DNA of 37,430 nucleotides, taken from contig JAGABD010000053.1 in assembly GCA_017614795.1 (NCBI GenBank), forward strand, positions 1 through 37,430, in the 5' to 3' direction. This document shows, one piece after another, positions 6,859 through 15,220 of the stretch (within the stretch, counting starts at the first letter, position 1; every line of letters starts with the position of its first letter). The DNA comes from Bacteroidales bacterium (GTDB lineage: Bacteria; Bacteroidota; Bacteroidia; Bacteroidales; UBA932). The notes under the pieces were generated by a model that was not told the origin of the DNA, did not search any database, and worked only from the letters and a program-made list of their open reading frames with translations. The position numbers and the translations under genes are program-made.

Positions 6859-7893
6859 ATGAAGAAAAGAACAGCCATACTGCTTATAGCCCTCGCGTGC
6901 GCGTGCACATATGCGAAGGCGCAGAGCGAGCCCGCGAGCGTGAGCTACGCCCTTCCCAAGAGCGTGCTGAGCTTCGACGTCAAGGCGCAGAAGACCAGCT
7001 TCCACGCGGGGCCCTATGCCAAATACGCCTCCAAATACCTTGGCTTCGAGGCCAGGGAGGCCGACGAGACCAGTTACAGCATCGTATCCGTAAGCGTCAA
7101 GAGCAGGAACGAGGCCGACCAGGGCAGCCGTTACAGCGCGGTGATAACGCCCGCCGGCCGCAGGGATTATTTCAGTCTGGGCACCCAGGGACTCATCGTC
7201 CGTGAAGGAGGCCCATCCACCGGAACGAACGTATGGCGCTTCCCCGCTCCCAAGAACGGGGCTTTCAGCGTGGAGGGTCTTCCCGCCAACCTCACAAGGG
7301 AGACCGGCACCCTCTACCGTCAGGGACGCGCGAGCGTGCAGCAGAGCGCCGTGGTCGAGAAGAGCGAGGAGCAGAAGGCCCGCGAAGTGGCCGACAAGAT
7401 CTTCGCGATCCGCGAGCAGAAGTACAAGATACTCGTGGGCGACACCGACGCCACCTACAGCGGCGAGGCGATGAAAGCCACCATCGACGAGCTCAACCGC
7501 ATCGAGGCCGAGTGCCTAGAGCTTTTCCAGGGCAGCAGCGAGAGCGCCGAAGTGCAGGCGGTCTTCGAAATAATACCCGAAAAGGACGTGCTGCTTTACG
7601 TGGCGTTCCGCGTTTCCGACGAGGAAGGCCTCGTGCAAGCGGACAACATTGCAGGCAAGCCCTATATAGTCGAACTCAAGCCCGAGGAGATTCCCGCGCC
7701 GCAGAAGGCGGAACAGCCCGCAACCGCGAAGAAGAAAAAGGGAAAGGATGCGGAGCCGCAGCTTCTTCACTACCGCATACCGGCAATCTGCACCCTTCGT
7801 CTCGGCGACGGCCAGAACACCCTCCTGCAGGCCCGCGTGCCCGTTTACCAGTTCGGCATCGATGAAACAATGCCTATAGCGACAACCAAATAA
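6859..7893 (+). CDS. DUF4831 family secreted protein
   Basis: A 344-residue protein with a clear signal peptide (MKKR, hydrophobic core, cleavage likely after AKA and before Q). It therefore acts in the periplasm or envelope. The body matches what I remember of DUF4831, a Bacteroidales family of unknown function; the SKYLG segment near residues 58-62 and the 'YRIPA' segment near residue 306 support this. An Ala/Lys-rich linker (about residues 283-300) interrupts the C-terminal half. It starts 11 bases after the acyltransferase stop, so it is in the same operon. No catalytic motif is evident, and the link to lipid A or peptide use is unknown. Confidence 0.8.
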   Translation: MKKRTAILLIALACACTYAKAQSEPASVSYALPKSVLSFDVKAQKTSFHAGPYAKYASKYLGFEAREADETSYSIVSVSVKSRNEADQGSRYSAVITPAGRRDYFSLGTQGLIVREGGPSTGTNVWRFPAPKNGAFSVEGLPANLTRETGTLYRQGRASVQQSAVVEKSEEQKAREVADKIFAIREQKYKILVGDTDATYSGEAMKATIDELNRIEAECLELFQGSSESAEVQAVFEIIPEKDVLLYVAFRVSDEEGLVQADNIAGKPYIVELKPEEIPAPQKAEQPATAKKKKGKDAEPQLLHYRIPAICTLRLGDGQNTLLQARVPVYQFGIDETMPIATTK

Positions 7894-7901
7894 CACGAAA
7901 T

Positions 7902-9356
7902 ATGAGTACCATTCACGACCTTAAACCCGAAATCGTGTGGAAGAACTTCCATCTTCTCACACAGCAGCCCCGCCCTTCCAAGCACGAAGAAAAGGTTCGC
8001 GCCTTCCTTCTCGCCTGGGGCAAGGAACACGGAGTAGAAACTTTTGCCGATGAAACCGGCAACGTAATAATGCGCATCCCCGCCACTCCCGGATATGAGA
8101 ACCGCAAGACGGTCATCCTCCAGGGACATATGGACATGGTTCCCCAGAAGAACCCCGACGTGGAGCACGACTTTGTGAAGGACCCCATCCAGACCTGGAT
8201 CGACGGAGAATGGATCAAGGCCAAAGGCACCACCCTCGGAGCCGACGACGGACTCGGAGTGGCGATGGCCATGGCCGTGGCCGAGAGCAAGGACCTCAAA
8301 CACGGCCCCATAGAGGTGCTCGTGACCTATGACGAGGAGACCGGAATGACCGGAGCCAACGCCCTCAGGCACGGCAGTCTCAAGGGAGACATCCTCATCA
8401 ACCTCGATTCCGAGACCGAAGGCGAGCTCTACGTAGGCTGCGCCGGCGGTATGGACACCGAGGCCAAGGCGAACTACAAGGCTCTCCCCCGCCCCAAGGG
8501 ATACAAGGCCTACACCCTCAGCGTCAAGGGCTGCCAGGGAGGCCATTCCGGAATGGACATCATCCTCTGCAGGGCCAATGCCAACAAGGTCCTTGCAAGG
8601 ATCCTCTACAAGCTTCTTCCCAAGACCGACGTCAAGCTCGTGCAGTTCGCTGGCGGCAATATGCGCAACGCCATCCCGCGCGACGCGCAGGCAACCCTCT
8701 ACGTCAAGGATCCCCGCAAGGCCAGCCGCATCATAATCAAGGCGGCCAAGGAGATACTTAACGAATACGAGCAGACCGACCCGGCTATGGAGATAATCTT
8801 CGAGCACGTGAGCTGCAGCCTCAAGTGCCTCGACGACGCCACCGCCCTCGGATACGTGAAGGCTATCCTCGCCTGCCCCGACGGAGTGGAGAGAATGTCG
8901 CAGACGATGCCCGGCACCGTGGAGACTTCCAACAACCTCGCAATCGTAACCATCGCGGCGGGACGCGCCAGCATCGTAACCCTGATGCGCAGTTTCGTGG
9001 ACAGCGCCAAGGTCGCGCTGAGCGACAAGGTGGCGAGCGCCCTCACTCCCGCAGGCTTCAAGGTGCGCTTCACCGGAGCATATTCCGGCTGGGCCCCCAA
9101 CGAGAGCAGCGAGATTCTCAAGGTTATGGAGGACACCTACAAGAAACTCTTCGGCAAAAAGCCCGAAGTCATGGCCATCCACGCCGGACTCGAGTGCGGC
9201 ATCATCGGAGGCATCTTCCCCGGACTAGATATGATTTCGATGGGACCCACCCTCAAGAGCCCCCATTCCCCCGACGAGCGCGCCCACATCCCTTCGGTGC
9301 AGAAGGTTTGGGACTACCTCAAGGCGGTCCTGGAAGCGATTCCCGAGAAGAAGTAA
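7902..9356 (+). CDS. pepD: Aminoacyl-histidine dipeptidase (M20C peptidase)
   Basis: A cytosolic di-zinc peptidase that splits Xaa-His and other dipeptides. At 484 residues it is the standard length. Metal ligands appear in order: HGHMDM (His and Asp of the first site), GADDGLG (bridging Asp), DEETGMTGA (catalytic Glu and next ligand), NLDSE, and a C-terminal SPHSPDE with the last His. The lid domain lies in the middle third (GGHSGMDI). The gene sits 8 bases after DUF4831 and directly before a peptide transporter, which fits uptake and hydrolysis of small peptides. Nothing is missing. Confidence 0.95.
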   Translation: MSTIHDLKPEIVWKNFHLLTQQPRPSKHEEKVRAFLLAWGKEHGVETFADETGNVIMRIPATPGYENRKTVILQGHMDMVPQKNPDVEHDFVKDPIQTWIDGEWIKAKGTTLGADDGLGVAMAMAVAESKDLKHGPIEVLVTYDEETGMTGANALRHGSLKGDILINLDSETEGELYVGCAGGMDTEAKANYKALPRPKGYKAYTLSVKGCQGGHSGMDIILCRANANKVLARILYKLLPKTDVKLVQFAGGNMRNAIPRDAQATLYVKDPRKASRIIIKAAKEILNEYEQTDPAMEIIFEHVSCSLKCLDDATALGYVKAILACPDGVERMSQTMPGTVETSNNLAIVTIAAGRASIVTLMRSFVDSAKVALSDKVASALTPAGFKVRFTGAYSGWAPNESSEILKVMEDTYKKLFGKKPEVMAIHAGLECGIIGGIFPGLDMISMGPTLKSPHSPDERAHIPSVQKVWDYLKAVLEAIPEKK

Positions 9357-9386
9357 TTGATTATAAACAAATTAAGACTATAAGAT

Positions 9387-11069
9387 ATGTTCAAAGGACA
9401 GCCTAAGGGGCTCTTCGCCCTCGCCCTCGCAAATACAGGCGAGCGCTTCGGCTACTACACTATGCTGGCCATCTTCCTGCTTTTCCTGCAGGCCAAGTTC
9501 GGCTTCAGCGCGGCGGCCGCCGGCCAGTTTTACGCCATTTTCCTCGCAGCGGTTTACTTCATGCCCGTAGTCGGCGGATGGCTTGCCGACAAGATCGGTT
9601 TCGGCAAGTGCGTCATCACCGGCGTCTGCGTAATGTTCACCGGTTATCTCTGCCTTGCGATACCTACCGACGCCTTCGCGGCGAAGGGATTCGCCCTCAG
9701 CCTCATGATAGGCGCCCTGCTGCTGATTGCAGTGGGTACCGGCCTCTTCAAGGGCAACCTGCAGGTGCTTGTGGGCAATCTCTACGACGATCCGCAGTAT
9801 TCCGCCAAGCGCGACAGCGCCTTCAGCCTTTTCTATATGGCAATCAACATCGGCGCGATGTTCGCCCCTACCGCCGCCACCGCCCTCACCAACAGGCATC
9901 TGGCGGGCGCCGGCCTCATCTACAAGGCCGACATCCCCTCGCTGGCGCACCAGTACCTCGGCGGAATCCTTCAGGACACTTCCCTGCTTGAAGGCCTCCA
10001 GGCGCAGATGCCCGGAGCCGACGTGGCCGCGATGAGCCTCGGCGATTTCAGCCAGTACTACATCAACAACCTCTCCACCGCCTACAACCTCGGTTTCGCG
10101 GTGGCTTGCGTATCGCTTATAGTTTCCATAGCGATTTATCTGGGATGCCGCAGCTGGTTCAAGCACGCCGACGTCAACGCCAAGCAGGCCCAGGCAGGCA
10201 GCGCCCCCGTCAAGGAACTCACCCCCAAGCAGACCAAGGACCGCATCGTCGCCCTCTGCCTGGTGTTCGCGGTGGTCATCTTCTTCTGGATGGCATTCCA
10301 CCAGAACGGTTCCTCGCTCACCTACTTCGCCCGCGACTACACCCAGACTTCGGTCGAGGGTCCTCTCAAGATAGGCTTCAACATCTGGGCGCTCGCGCTC
10401 ATCGCCGTCAGCATCTACACGCTCTTCGGAGTATTCCAGAGCGAAAAGGCCGGCGGCAAGGCCGTCAACGCCGGCATCACCCTCGCTCTCTGGGGCGGCG
10501 CATATGCCCTCTACAGCGGCATGGCTCCCAGCATCAGCATCCTGCCCCAGCAGTTCCAGCAGTTCAATCCTTTCTTCGTCGTGGCCCTCACGCCCGTTTC
10601 GATGGCGCTCTTCGGAGCCCTCGCAAGCAAGGGCAAGGAGCCTTCGGCGCCTAAGAAGATAGGTCTCGGAATGTTCGTGGCGGCTGTAGGTTACCTGATC
10701 ATGCTCGCAGCATCCAAGGGACAGCCCGCTCCGTCGTCGCTTCTTTCCGTCGGCGGCGTGTCGCCCGACCCCGTGGTTCCCACCTACCTCATCTCCACTT
10801 ACCTGGTGCTCACCTTCGCGGAGCTTCTGCTTTCGCCTATGGGCATCTCCTTCGTGAGCAAGGTGGCTCCTCCGCAGTACAAGGGCCTTATGATGGGTCT
10901 CTGGTTCGCCGCCACCGCAGTGGGCAACTACCTCAGCTCCATCCCTTCGATGCTCTGGAACAACGTTCCCCTCTGGGTCAACTGGAGCGTGCTGATGGCA
11001 CTGTGCGTCATCTCCGGCATATTTATGTTCGCAATGCTTCGCAAACTCGAAGCGGCAACCGCAGAATAA
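9387..11069 (+). CDS. Proton-dependent oligopeptide transporter (POT/PTR family MFS)
   Basis: An inner-membrane proton symporter for di- and tripeptides, 560 residues with about 14 hydrophobic segments. The N-terminal motif reads NTGERFGYY (Asn16 to Tyr24). In most POT carriers this is ExxERFxYY, so the first Glu is replaced by Asn while the second Glu and the Arg remain. The second helix pair carries FYAIFLAAVYFMPVVGGWLAD, the family's PTR signature region. A longer loop follows (about residues 175-230). It lies downstream of pepD, so the pair is a credible peptide-import and breakdown unit. Confidence 0.92.
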   Translation: MFKGQPKGLFALALANTGERFGYYTMLAIFLLFLQAKFGFSAAAAGQFYAIFLAAVYFMPVVGGWLADKIGFGKCVITGVCVMFTGYLCLAIPTDAFAAKGFALSLMIGALLLIAVGTGLFKGNLQVLVGNLYDDPQYSAKRDSAFSLFYMAINIGAMFAPTAATALTNRHLAGAGLIYKADIPSLAHQYLGGILQDTSLLEGLQAQMPGADVAAMSLGDFSQYYINNLSTAYNLGFAVACVSLIVSIAIYLGCRSWFKHADVNAKQAQAGSAPVKELTPKQTKDRIVALCLVFAVVIFFWMAFHQNGSSLTYFARDYTQTSVEGPLKIGFNIWALALIAVSIYTLFGVFQSEKAGGKAVNAGITLALWGGAYALYSGMAPSISILPQQFQQFNPFFVVALTPVSMALFGALASKGKEPSAPKKIGLGMFVAAVGYLIMLAASKGQPAPSSLLSVGGVSPDPVVPTYLISTYLVLTFAELLLSPMGISFVSKVAPPQYKGLMMGLWFAATAVGNYLSSIPSMLWNNVPLWVNWSVLMALCVISGIFMFAMLRKLEAATAE

Positions 11070-11070
11070 T

Positions 11071-11805
11071 ATGGATCCCGTCATAGCCGAAAAACTCTGG
11101 AACTGGGCGGAACGCTACAACAATCCGCGTTATTTCGAGGAGGACCCGATAGCCTTCCCGCGCCGGTTCGCCGCGCATCTCGATCCCGTCGAGCCCACGC
11201 TTGGATTCGGCGGCGAGGCCGGCAATTCCAGCCTCCAGGATGTGGAGATAGCGGCAGTATTCGCCGCCCACCTTGCCTGGGGACGCCGCGCGATGATAGT
11301 GCGCGACTGCAGCAGGCTTTTCGACGAAATGATGTGGAAGCCGTACGATTACGTGATGGCCGGCGACTGGCGCAGCGACAATTCTTCGCTCCACCGCACG
11401 GTCAAGTGGTCGGAAATCGCCCGGATCTGCAAGAGGCTCAAGGACTTCTACGAAGCTCACCAGTCCCTCGAGATTCTTTCGGCGGATGAGATGAGAACCG
11501 TGGTTTACGGCCAGAAGGAGGATCCCAAGGCGGCTAACAAGAAGATTTGGATGCTCCGCCGCTGGATGGTCCGCGACGACGGCAAGGTGGATCTCGGCCT
11601 CTGGAAGAACAGCGACAAGCGCGACCTCGTGATTCCGCTGGACGTCCACGTGTACAGGCAGGCTGTCGAACTCGGCCTCACCAAACGCAGGGCCAAGGAC
11701 ATAGTCACCGCGCGCGACATCACGGACGCGTTCCGCGAGATATTCCCCGACGACCCCGCAAAGGGCGATTTTGCATTATTCGGATACGGAGTGAACAATG
11801 CCTAG
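11071..11805 (+). CDS. TIGR02757 family protein (DUF2400)
   Basis: A 244-residue soluble protein of a family common in Bacteroidota and some proteobacteria, with no established biochemical role. Recognisable pieces are YNNPRYFEEDPIAFPRRF near the N terminus, 'AAVFAAHLAWGRR' (residues ~64-76), and a C-terminal 'RRWMVRDD...DLGLWK...LVIPLDVHVYRQA' block. The last resembles helix-hairpin-helix DNA glycosylase folds, where a conserved Asp follows 'PLD'; a DNA-repair-like role is inference. Its start follows the transporter stop by one base, and its end overlaps the next gene by eight bases. Confidence 0.85.
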   Translation: MDPVIAEKLWNWAERYNNPRYFEEDPIAFPRRFAAHLDPVEPTLGFGGEAGNSSLQDVEIAAVFAAHLAWGRRAMIVRDCSRLFDEMMWKPYDYVMAGDWRSDNSSLHRTVKWSEIARICKRLKDFYEAHQSLEILSADEMRTVVYGQKEDPKAANKKIWMLRRWMVRDDGKVDLGLWKNSDKRDLVIPLDVHVYRQAVELGLTKRRAKDIVTARDITDAFREIFPDDPAKGDFALFGYGVNNA

Positions 11806-12394
11806 GCTGTATATACTTTCGGGATGCAACGGAAGCGGCAAGACCACCGCTTCCTATACCCTGCTTCCCGAAATGCTCGAATGCAGCCAGTTCGTGAATT
11901 CCGACGAGTTCGCGAAGAGCCTCTCGCCGTTCAACCCTTCGCAGGCCTCGGTGACCGCCAGCCGATATATGCTGATGAAAATCCGCTATCTGCTGGACCA
12001 CCGGATGGATTTCAGCATCGAGACCACCCTCGCCACCCGTTCGCTGGGCGGCATTATCCAGGAGGCCCGTTCGCTGAACTACACCGTGACCATCCTGTAC
12101 TTCTGGCTCAACTCCCCCGAGCTCGCCATCGCGCGGGTGAAGGACCGGGTCGCGGCCGGAGGGCACAACATCCCCGAGGCAGTGGTGAGGCGCCGTTACT
12201 ATATGGGCCTCCATTATCTTTTCGACACCTACATCCCTCTCTGCGACAGATGGATACTTGCGGACAATTCGCAGATACCTTTTACGGTCGTGGCGGAGGG
12301 CAACCACCTGGAGACTTTCGTCAAGAGCGAGGAGAAGTACAAGCTCATCCGCTCCCTGGCGTTCCCCGAAACAGCTGAAGACGAAGATGCCTGA
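11798..12394 (+). CDS. Zeta-toxin-like P-loop kinase, unpaired
   Basis: A 198-residue P-loop protein with Walker A GCNGSGKTT (residues 9-17), followed by VNSDEF and FSIETTLATRS. This order is seen in zeta toxin and related small-molecule kinases, where the D and E/T motifs contact substrate. Zeta toxins phosphorylate UDP-GlcNAc sugars. This protein has no epsilon-like antitoxin beside it and sits inside a housekeeping operon, so it is more likely a chromosomal kinase than a plasmid-type toxin. It overlaps both neighbours by exactly eight bases, and both starts read ATGCCT. Substrate unknown. Confidence 0.8.
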   Translation: MPRLYILSGCNGSGKTTASYTLLPEMLECSQFVNSDEFAKSLSPFNPSQASVTASRYMLMKIRYLLDHRMDFSIETTLATRSLGGIIQEARSLNYTVTILYFWLNSPELAIARVKDRVAAGGHNIPEAVVRRRYYMGLHYLFDTYIPLCDRWILADNSQIPFTVVAEGNHLETFVKSEEKYKLIRSLAFPETAEDEDA

Positions 12395-13790
12395 GAAACT
12401 TCATTTCGACATCGACCCCGCGCGTCTGCCGGAACTGGTCGCGATTGCCCTGCGCGGCGGAGGCGACTGGTGCGACCTGTTTTTCGAAGACACGGTGTAC
12501 ACCACCCTGCTGCTTCGCGACGGGGAGGTCAGCTCCGGCGGTTCGCATATCGACTACGGTTGCGGAATACGCGTCCTCAACGGCGAGAAAACGGGCTACG
12601 CCTATGCGGAGTCCACGGACTGGGCGAGTCTCGTGAATGCCGCCACGGCCGCAAGCGCCATTGCGAACGGCAATTCATCGTACGCGCAGAAAAGCGGCAT
12701 CGCCCCTGTCCTGCCTGTCAATCCGATGAAGAAAGACTGGAGGGAGACAAGCGCGGATGCGTTCGTGCCGGTGCTTCAGGCAATCGAGAGCAAGATAAGG
12801 GCGAAAGATTCCCGCGTGCACAAGGTGATCGCGTCGCTCGCCTGGCAGGTCAGCGAGATTCTGATGTACAATTCTCTGGGCGAAACCGTCCGCGACACCC
12901 GCCCTCTGGGCAGCATTGTCGTGACCACCATATTCGTCCAGGGCGACAAGAGCGAAATCGGCAACGCGTCCCGCAGTTTCAGCATAGGGGCCGAGATGAT
13001 AAGCGACGCCCTGATCGACGAACTTGTGGAGCAGGCCGTGAAAGGCATCGACGAGCGGTTCGAAGCACGCAGGCCGAAAGGCGGCAAGATGCCCGTGGTG
13101 ATGGGCGCCGGTGCGTCCGGAATACTTCTCCACGAAGCAATGGGACACGCTTTCGAGGCCGACTTCAACCGAAAGGGGCAGAGCATCTTTTCGGGCCTGA
13201 TGGGCAAGCGCGTCGCCCGAAAGGGCATCGACATAGTGGACGACGGCACCATCGCGGGCAACCGCGGTTTCTGCCGCTACGACGACGAGGGCACCCTGGG
13301 GCAGAAGACCTATATGGTGGAGGACGGCATCCTCCGCAGCTATCTGCACGACCGCATCAGCGCGAAGTCCTTCGGCGTGGCACCCACCGGCAACGGCCGC
13401 CGCGAGTCCTTCCGCTACAATCCCATCCCCCGCATGCGCTGCACCTATATGGAGAGCGGCTGCGACGGGAGACTTGAAGATATAATCGCCGGGGTGAAGA
13501 AGGGCATCTTCGTGGACCAGTTCAGCAACGGCCAGGTAAAGATAGGCGAAGGCGATTTCACCTTCTATGTCAAGAGCGGACGACTTATCGAGAACGGACG
13601 CCTGACCATGCCGGTTAAGGACATCAACATCGTCGGCAACGGCCCCCGCGCGCTCGCGGACATAGTGGCCGTGGCGGGCGACCTCAAGATAGACGACGGC
13701 ACCTGGACCTGCGGGAAGGAGCAGAGCGTTCCCGTCTCCTGCGGCATCCCCAGCGTGCTAGTCAAAGAACTTACGGTAGGAGGAGAATGA
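12387..13790 (+). CDS. tldD: Metalloprotease TldD
   Basis: The catalytic half of the TldD/TldE protease, which trims unfolded peptides, degrades CcdA and matures microcin B17 in enterobacteria. The start at 12387 overlaps the preceding stop by eight bases; an earlier in-frame Met gives only non-family sequence. The protein has 467 residues. The zinc site HExxxH is HEAMGH (His249-His254) followed by AFEAD. The N-terminal PmbA_TldD domain has the GGGDWCDLFFED segment. It is coupled to tldE by an ATGA overlap. No RiPP precursor or modification gene is in view, so a general peptidase role is likelier here. Confidence 0.93.
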   Translation: MPEKLHFDIDPARLPELVAIALRGGGDWCDLFFEDTVYTTLLLRDGEVSSGGSHIDYGCGIRVLNGEKTGYAYAESTDWASLVNAATAASAIANGNSSYAQKSGIAPVLPVNPMKKDWRETSADAFVPVLQAIESKIRAKDSRVHKVIASLAWQVSEILMYNSLGETVRDTRPLGSIVVTTIFVQGDKSEIGNASRSFSIGAEMISDALIDELVEQAVKGIDERFEARRPKGGKMPVVMGAGASGILLHEAMGHAFEADFNRKGQSIFSGLMGKRVARKGIDIVDDGTIAGNRGFCRYDDEGTLGQKTYMVEDGILRSYLHDRISAKSFGVAPTGNGRRESFRYNPIPRMRCTYMESGCDGRLEDIIAGVKKGIFVDQFSNGQVKIGEGDFTFYVKSGRLIENGRLTMPVKDINIVGNGPRALADIVAVAGDLKIDDGTWTCGKEQSVPVSCGIPSVLVKELTVGGE

Positions 13791-15199
13791 TGATTACGAA
13801 CGCAGAGAAGGAGTTGACCCGCAAGTGTCTTGCGCTGGCCGCCGAGGCCGGGGCGCAGAAGGCGCGCGTCAGCCTCAGCAAGAGTTCGATGAACTTGGTC
13901 TCCACCCTCAACGGCGAGGTGGACCGCGTCACGTCCTGCCAGGACCGCAGCATCAGCATAACCCTTTTCTGCGACGGCAGGTACGGGTGCTATTCTACCA
14001 ACAAGCTTGGCGAGGAGGATTTGCGCGTCTTCATCCGCAAGGCCGCCGATATGACCCGGCTGCTCGCTCCCGACCCCTGCCGCGACCTGCCCGCTCCCGG
14101 GCGCCTCGTCAAGGACGCTCTTGCCGGCACCGAGCTCGGCGTCTACGATCCGTCGTTCGAAACTATAACCCCCGAACAGAGAAGATCCTTCGCTCTGGAA
14201 AATACTGTTAAACCTGCGGCTCTCGAGGAACCCTCCTCCTTCGCCAAGTCTGCGGAGGGAGGGGACCTCTCGAGCTTTAACGTTGTCGAGAAGGGTTGGA
14301 AGTTAATATCCGAGGAGGGGGAATATTCCGATTCCGACTTGCATAACTATATAGTAGACAGCCAGGGGCTGGAGGCGATGCACAGCGAGACTTCGTTCGA
14401 GTACGGAACGGAGCTGACCATCGAGGATGCCGACGGCAACAAGTACAGCGGCGGATGGTGGACGGCATCGCCGTGCCTGAAGGATTTCAGGCCGGAGGAG
14501 GTCGGGCCGGCGGCGCTCAAGGAGGCCGTGGACCAGATCGGGCCTCGCGGATTCAGGAGCGGAAAGTATACGCTGGTTATCGATTCCGAAGTGAGCCAGA
14601 AGCTGGTCAACCCCATCCTGGGGGCTCTCAATGCATATAATGTGCAGCAGAAGAACAGTTTCCTCGCCGATGCTCTCGGCAAGAAGGTCTTCCCCGAAGG
14701 GATGAACCTTATGGAGCTTCCGCGCAGCGAGGGCGAACTCGGGGCGAAGCGTTTCGACAGCGAAGGCGTGGCGACGGCGAACCATCCGGTCGTCGAGAAC
14801 GGCGTGGTGAAGGAGTTCTTCGTCAACACCTTTATGGCGAACAAGACCGGACTCTCCCCCACCTGCGAGGATGTCATCAGGCCGAAGCTTCTTCCCTGGA
14901 GTCCCGACGGGACGATTCGCAGGACCAGGCAGGAAATAATGGAGCTTTGCGGCGACGGAATACTCGTCACCGACATCGAGGGCGGCAACAGCAATACCGC
15001 CACCGGCGACTTCTCCTTTGCGATACAGGGATACCGTTTCAAGAAGGGCAAGGTCGTCTTCCCCGTAAGGGAAATGCTCATTACGGGCAACATTGTCACC
15101 CTGTGGCAGAATTTCCTCGCCGCAGGCGACGATGCGCGGCTCTGCCGCGCCAAACTCATCCCAACCCTTGCTTTCAAGGAAGTGGATTTTAGTGGATAA
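13787..15199 (+). CDS. tldE: TldE/PmbA, non-catalytic partner of TldD, with an internal palindromic insertion
   Basis: A 470-residue homologue of TldD that lacks HExxxH, as expected for TldE. The family body is intact: 'MNLVSTLNGEVDRV' at the N terminus, 'LISEEGEYSDSD', 'IVDSQGLEAMHSETSFEYG', and a C-terminal 'LVTDIEGGNSNTATGDFSFAIQGYRF'. Against PmbA it carries roughly 29 extra residues (about 141-170) between 'FALENTV' and 'WKLISEEGEY'. These are encoded by a GC-rich imperfect palindrome that keeps the frame open. Start: ATG at 13787 in the ATGA overlap, or 13790. It should form the heterodimer with TldD; whether the insert affects assembly is unknown. Confidence 0.92.
   Translation: MMITNAEKELTRKCLALAAEAGAQKARVSLSKSSMNLVSTLNGEVDRVTSCQDRSISITLFCDGRYGCYSTNKLGEEDLRVFIRKAADMTRLLAPDPCRDLPAPGRLVKDALAGTELGVYDPSFETITPEQRRSFALENTVKPAALEEPSSFAKSAEGGDLSSFNVVEKGWKLISEEGEYSDSDLHNYIVDSQGLEAMHSETSFEYGTELTIEDADGNKYSGGWWTASPCLKDFRPEEVGPAALKEAVDQIGPRGFRSGKYTLVIDSEVSQKLVNPILGALNAYNVQQKNSFLADALGKKVFPEGMNLMELPRSEGELGAKRFDSEGVATANHPVVENGVVKEFFVNTFMANKTGLSPTCEDVIRPKLLPWSPDGTIRRTRQEIMELCGDGILVTDIEGGNSNTATGDFSFAIQGYRFKKGKVVFPVREMLITGNIVTLWQNFLAAGDDARLCRAKLIPTLAFKEVDFSG
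14205..14280. repeat. Palindromic element inserted in frame in tldE
   Basis: Nested imperfect inverted arms are visible. The outer pair is TGTTAAA (about 14205) and TTTAACG (about 14276). The middle pair is GCTCTCGAGG and CCTCTCGAGC (8 of 10 pair). The inner pair is CCCTCCTCC and GGAGGGAGGGG. The centre is about 14 bases (TTCGCCAAGTCTGC). The element falls exactly where the protein has extra residues compared with PmbA, which indicates insertion of a mobile palindrome into a coding region without breaking the frame. Confidence 0.6.
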
Positions 15200-15220
15200 T
15201 TAATTATAACACAGGATATT

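Noticed and set aside
9378..11084. Long (568-codon) open frame antisense to the peptide transporter
   Set aside because: The plus strand encodes a clear POT transporter; the antisense protein is His/Gly/Glu-rich and unlike any family, a usual artefact of GC-rich coding sequence.
12258..12386. Extended N terminus for TldD
   Set aside because: The residues are Arg/Ser/Trp-rich and lie within the kinase gene in another frame; the family start is MPEKLHF at 12387.
11798..12394. Toxin-antitoxin system
   Set aside because: No small antitoxin-like gene is adjacent; both neighbours are conserved housekeeping genes.
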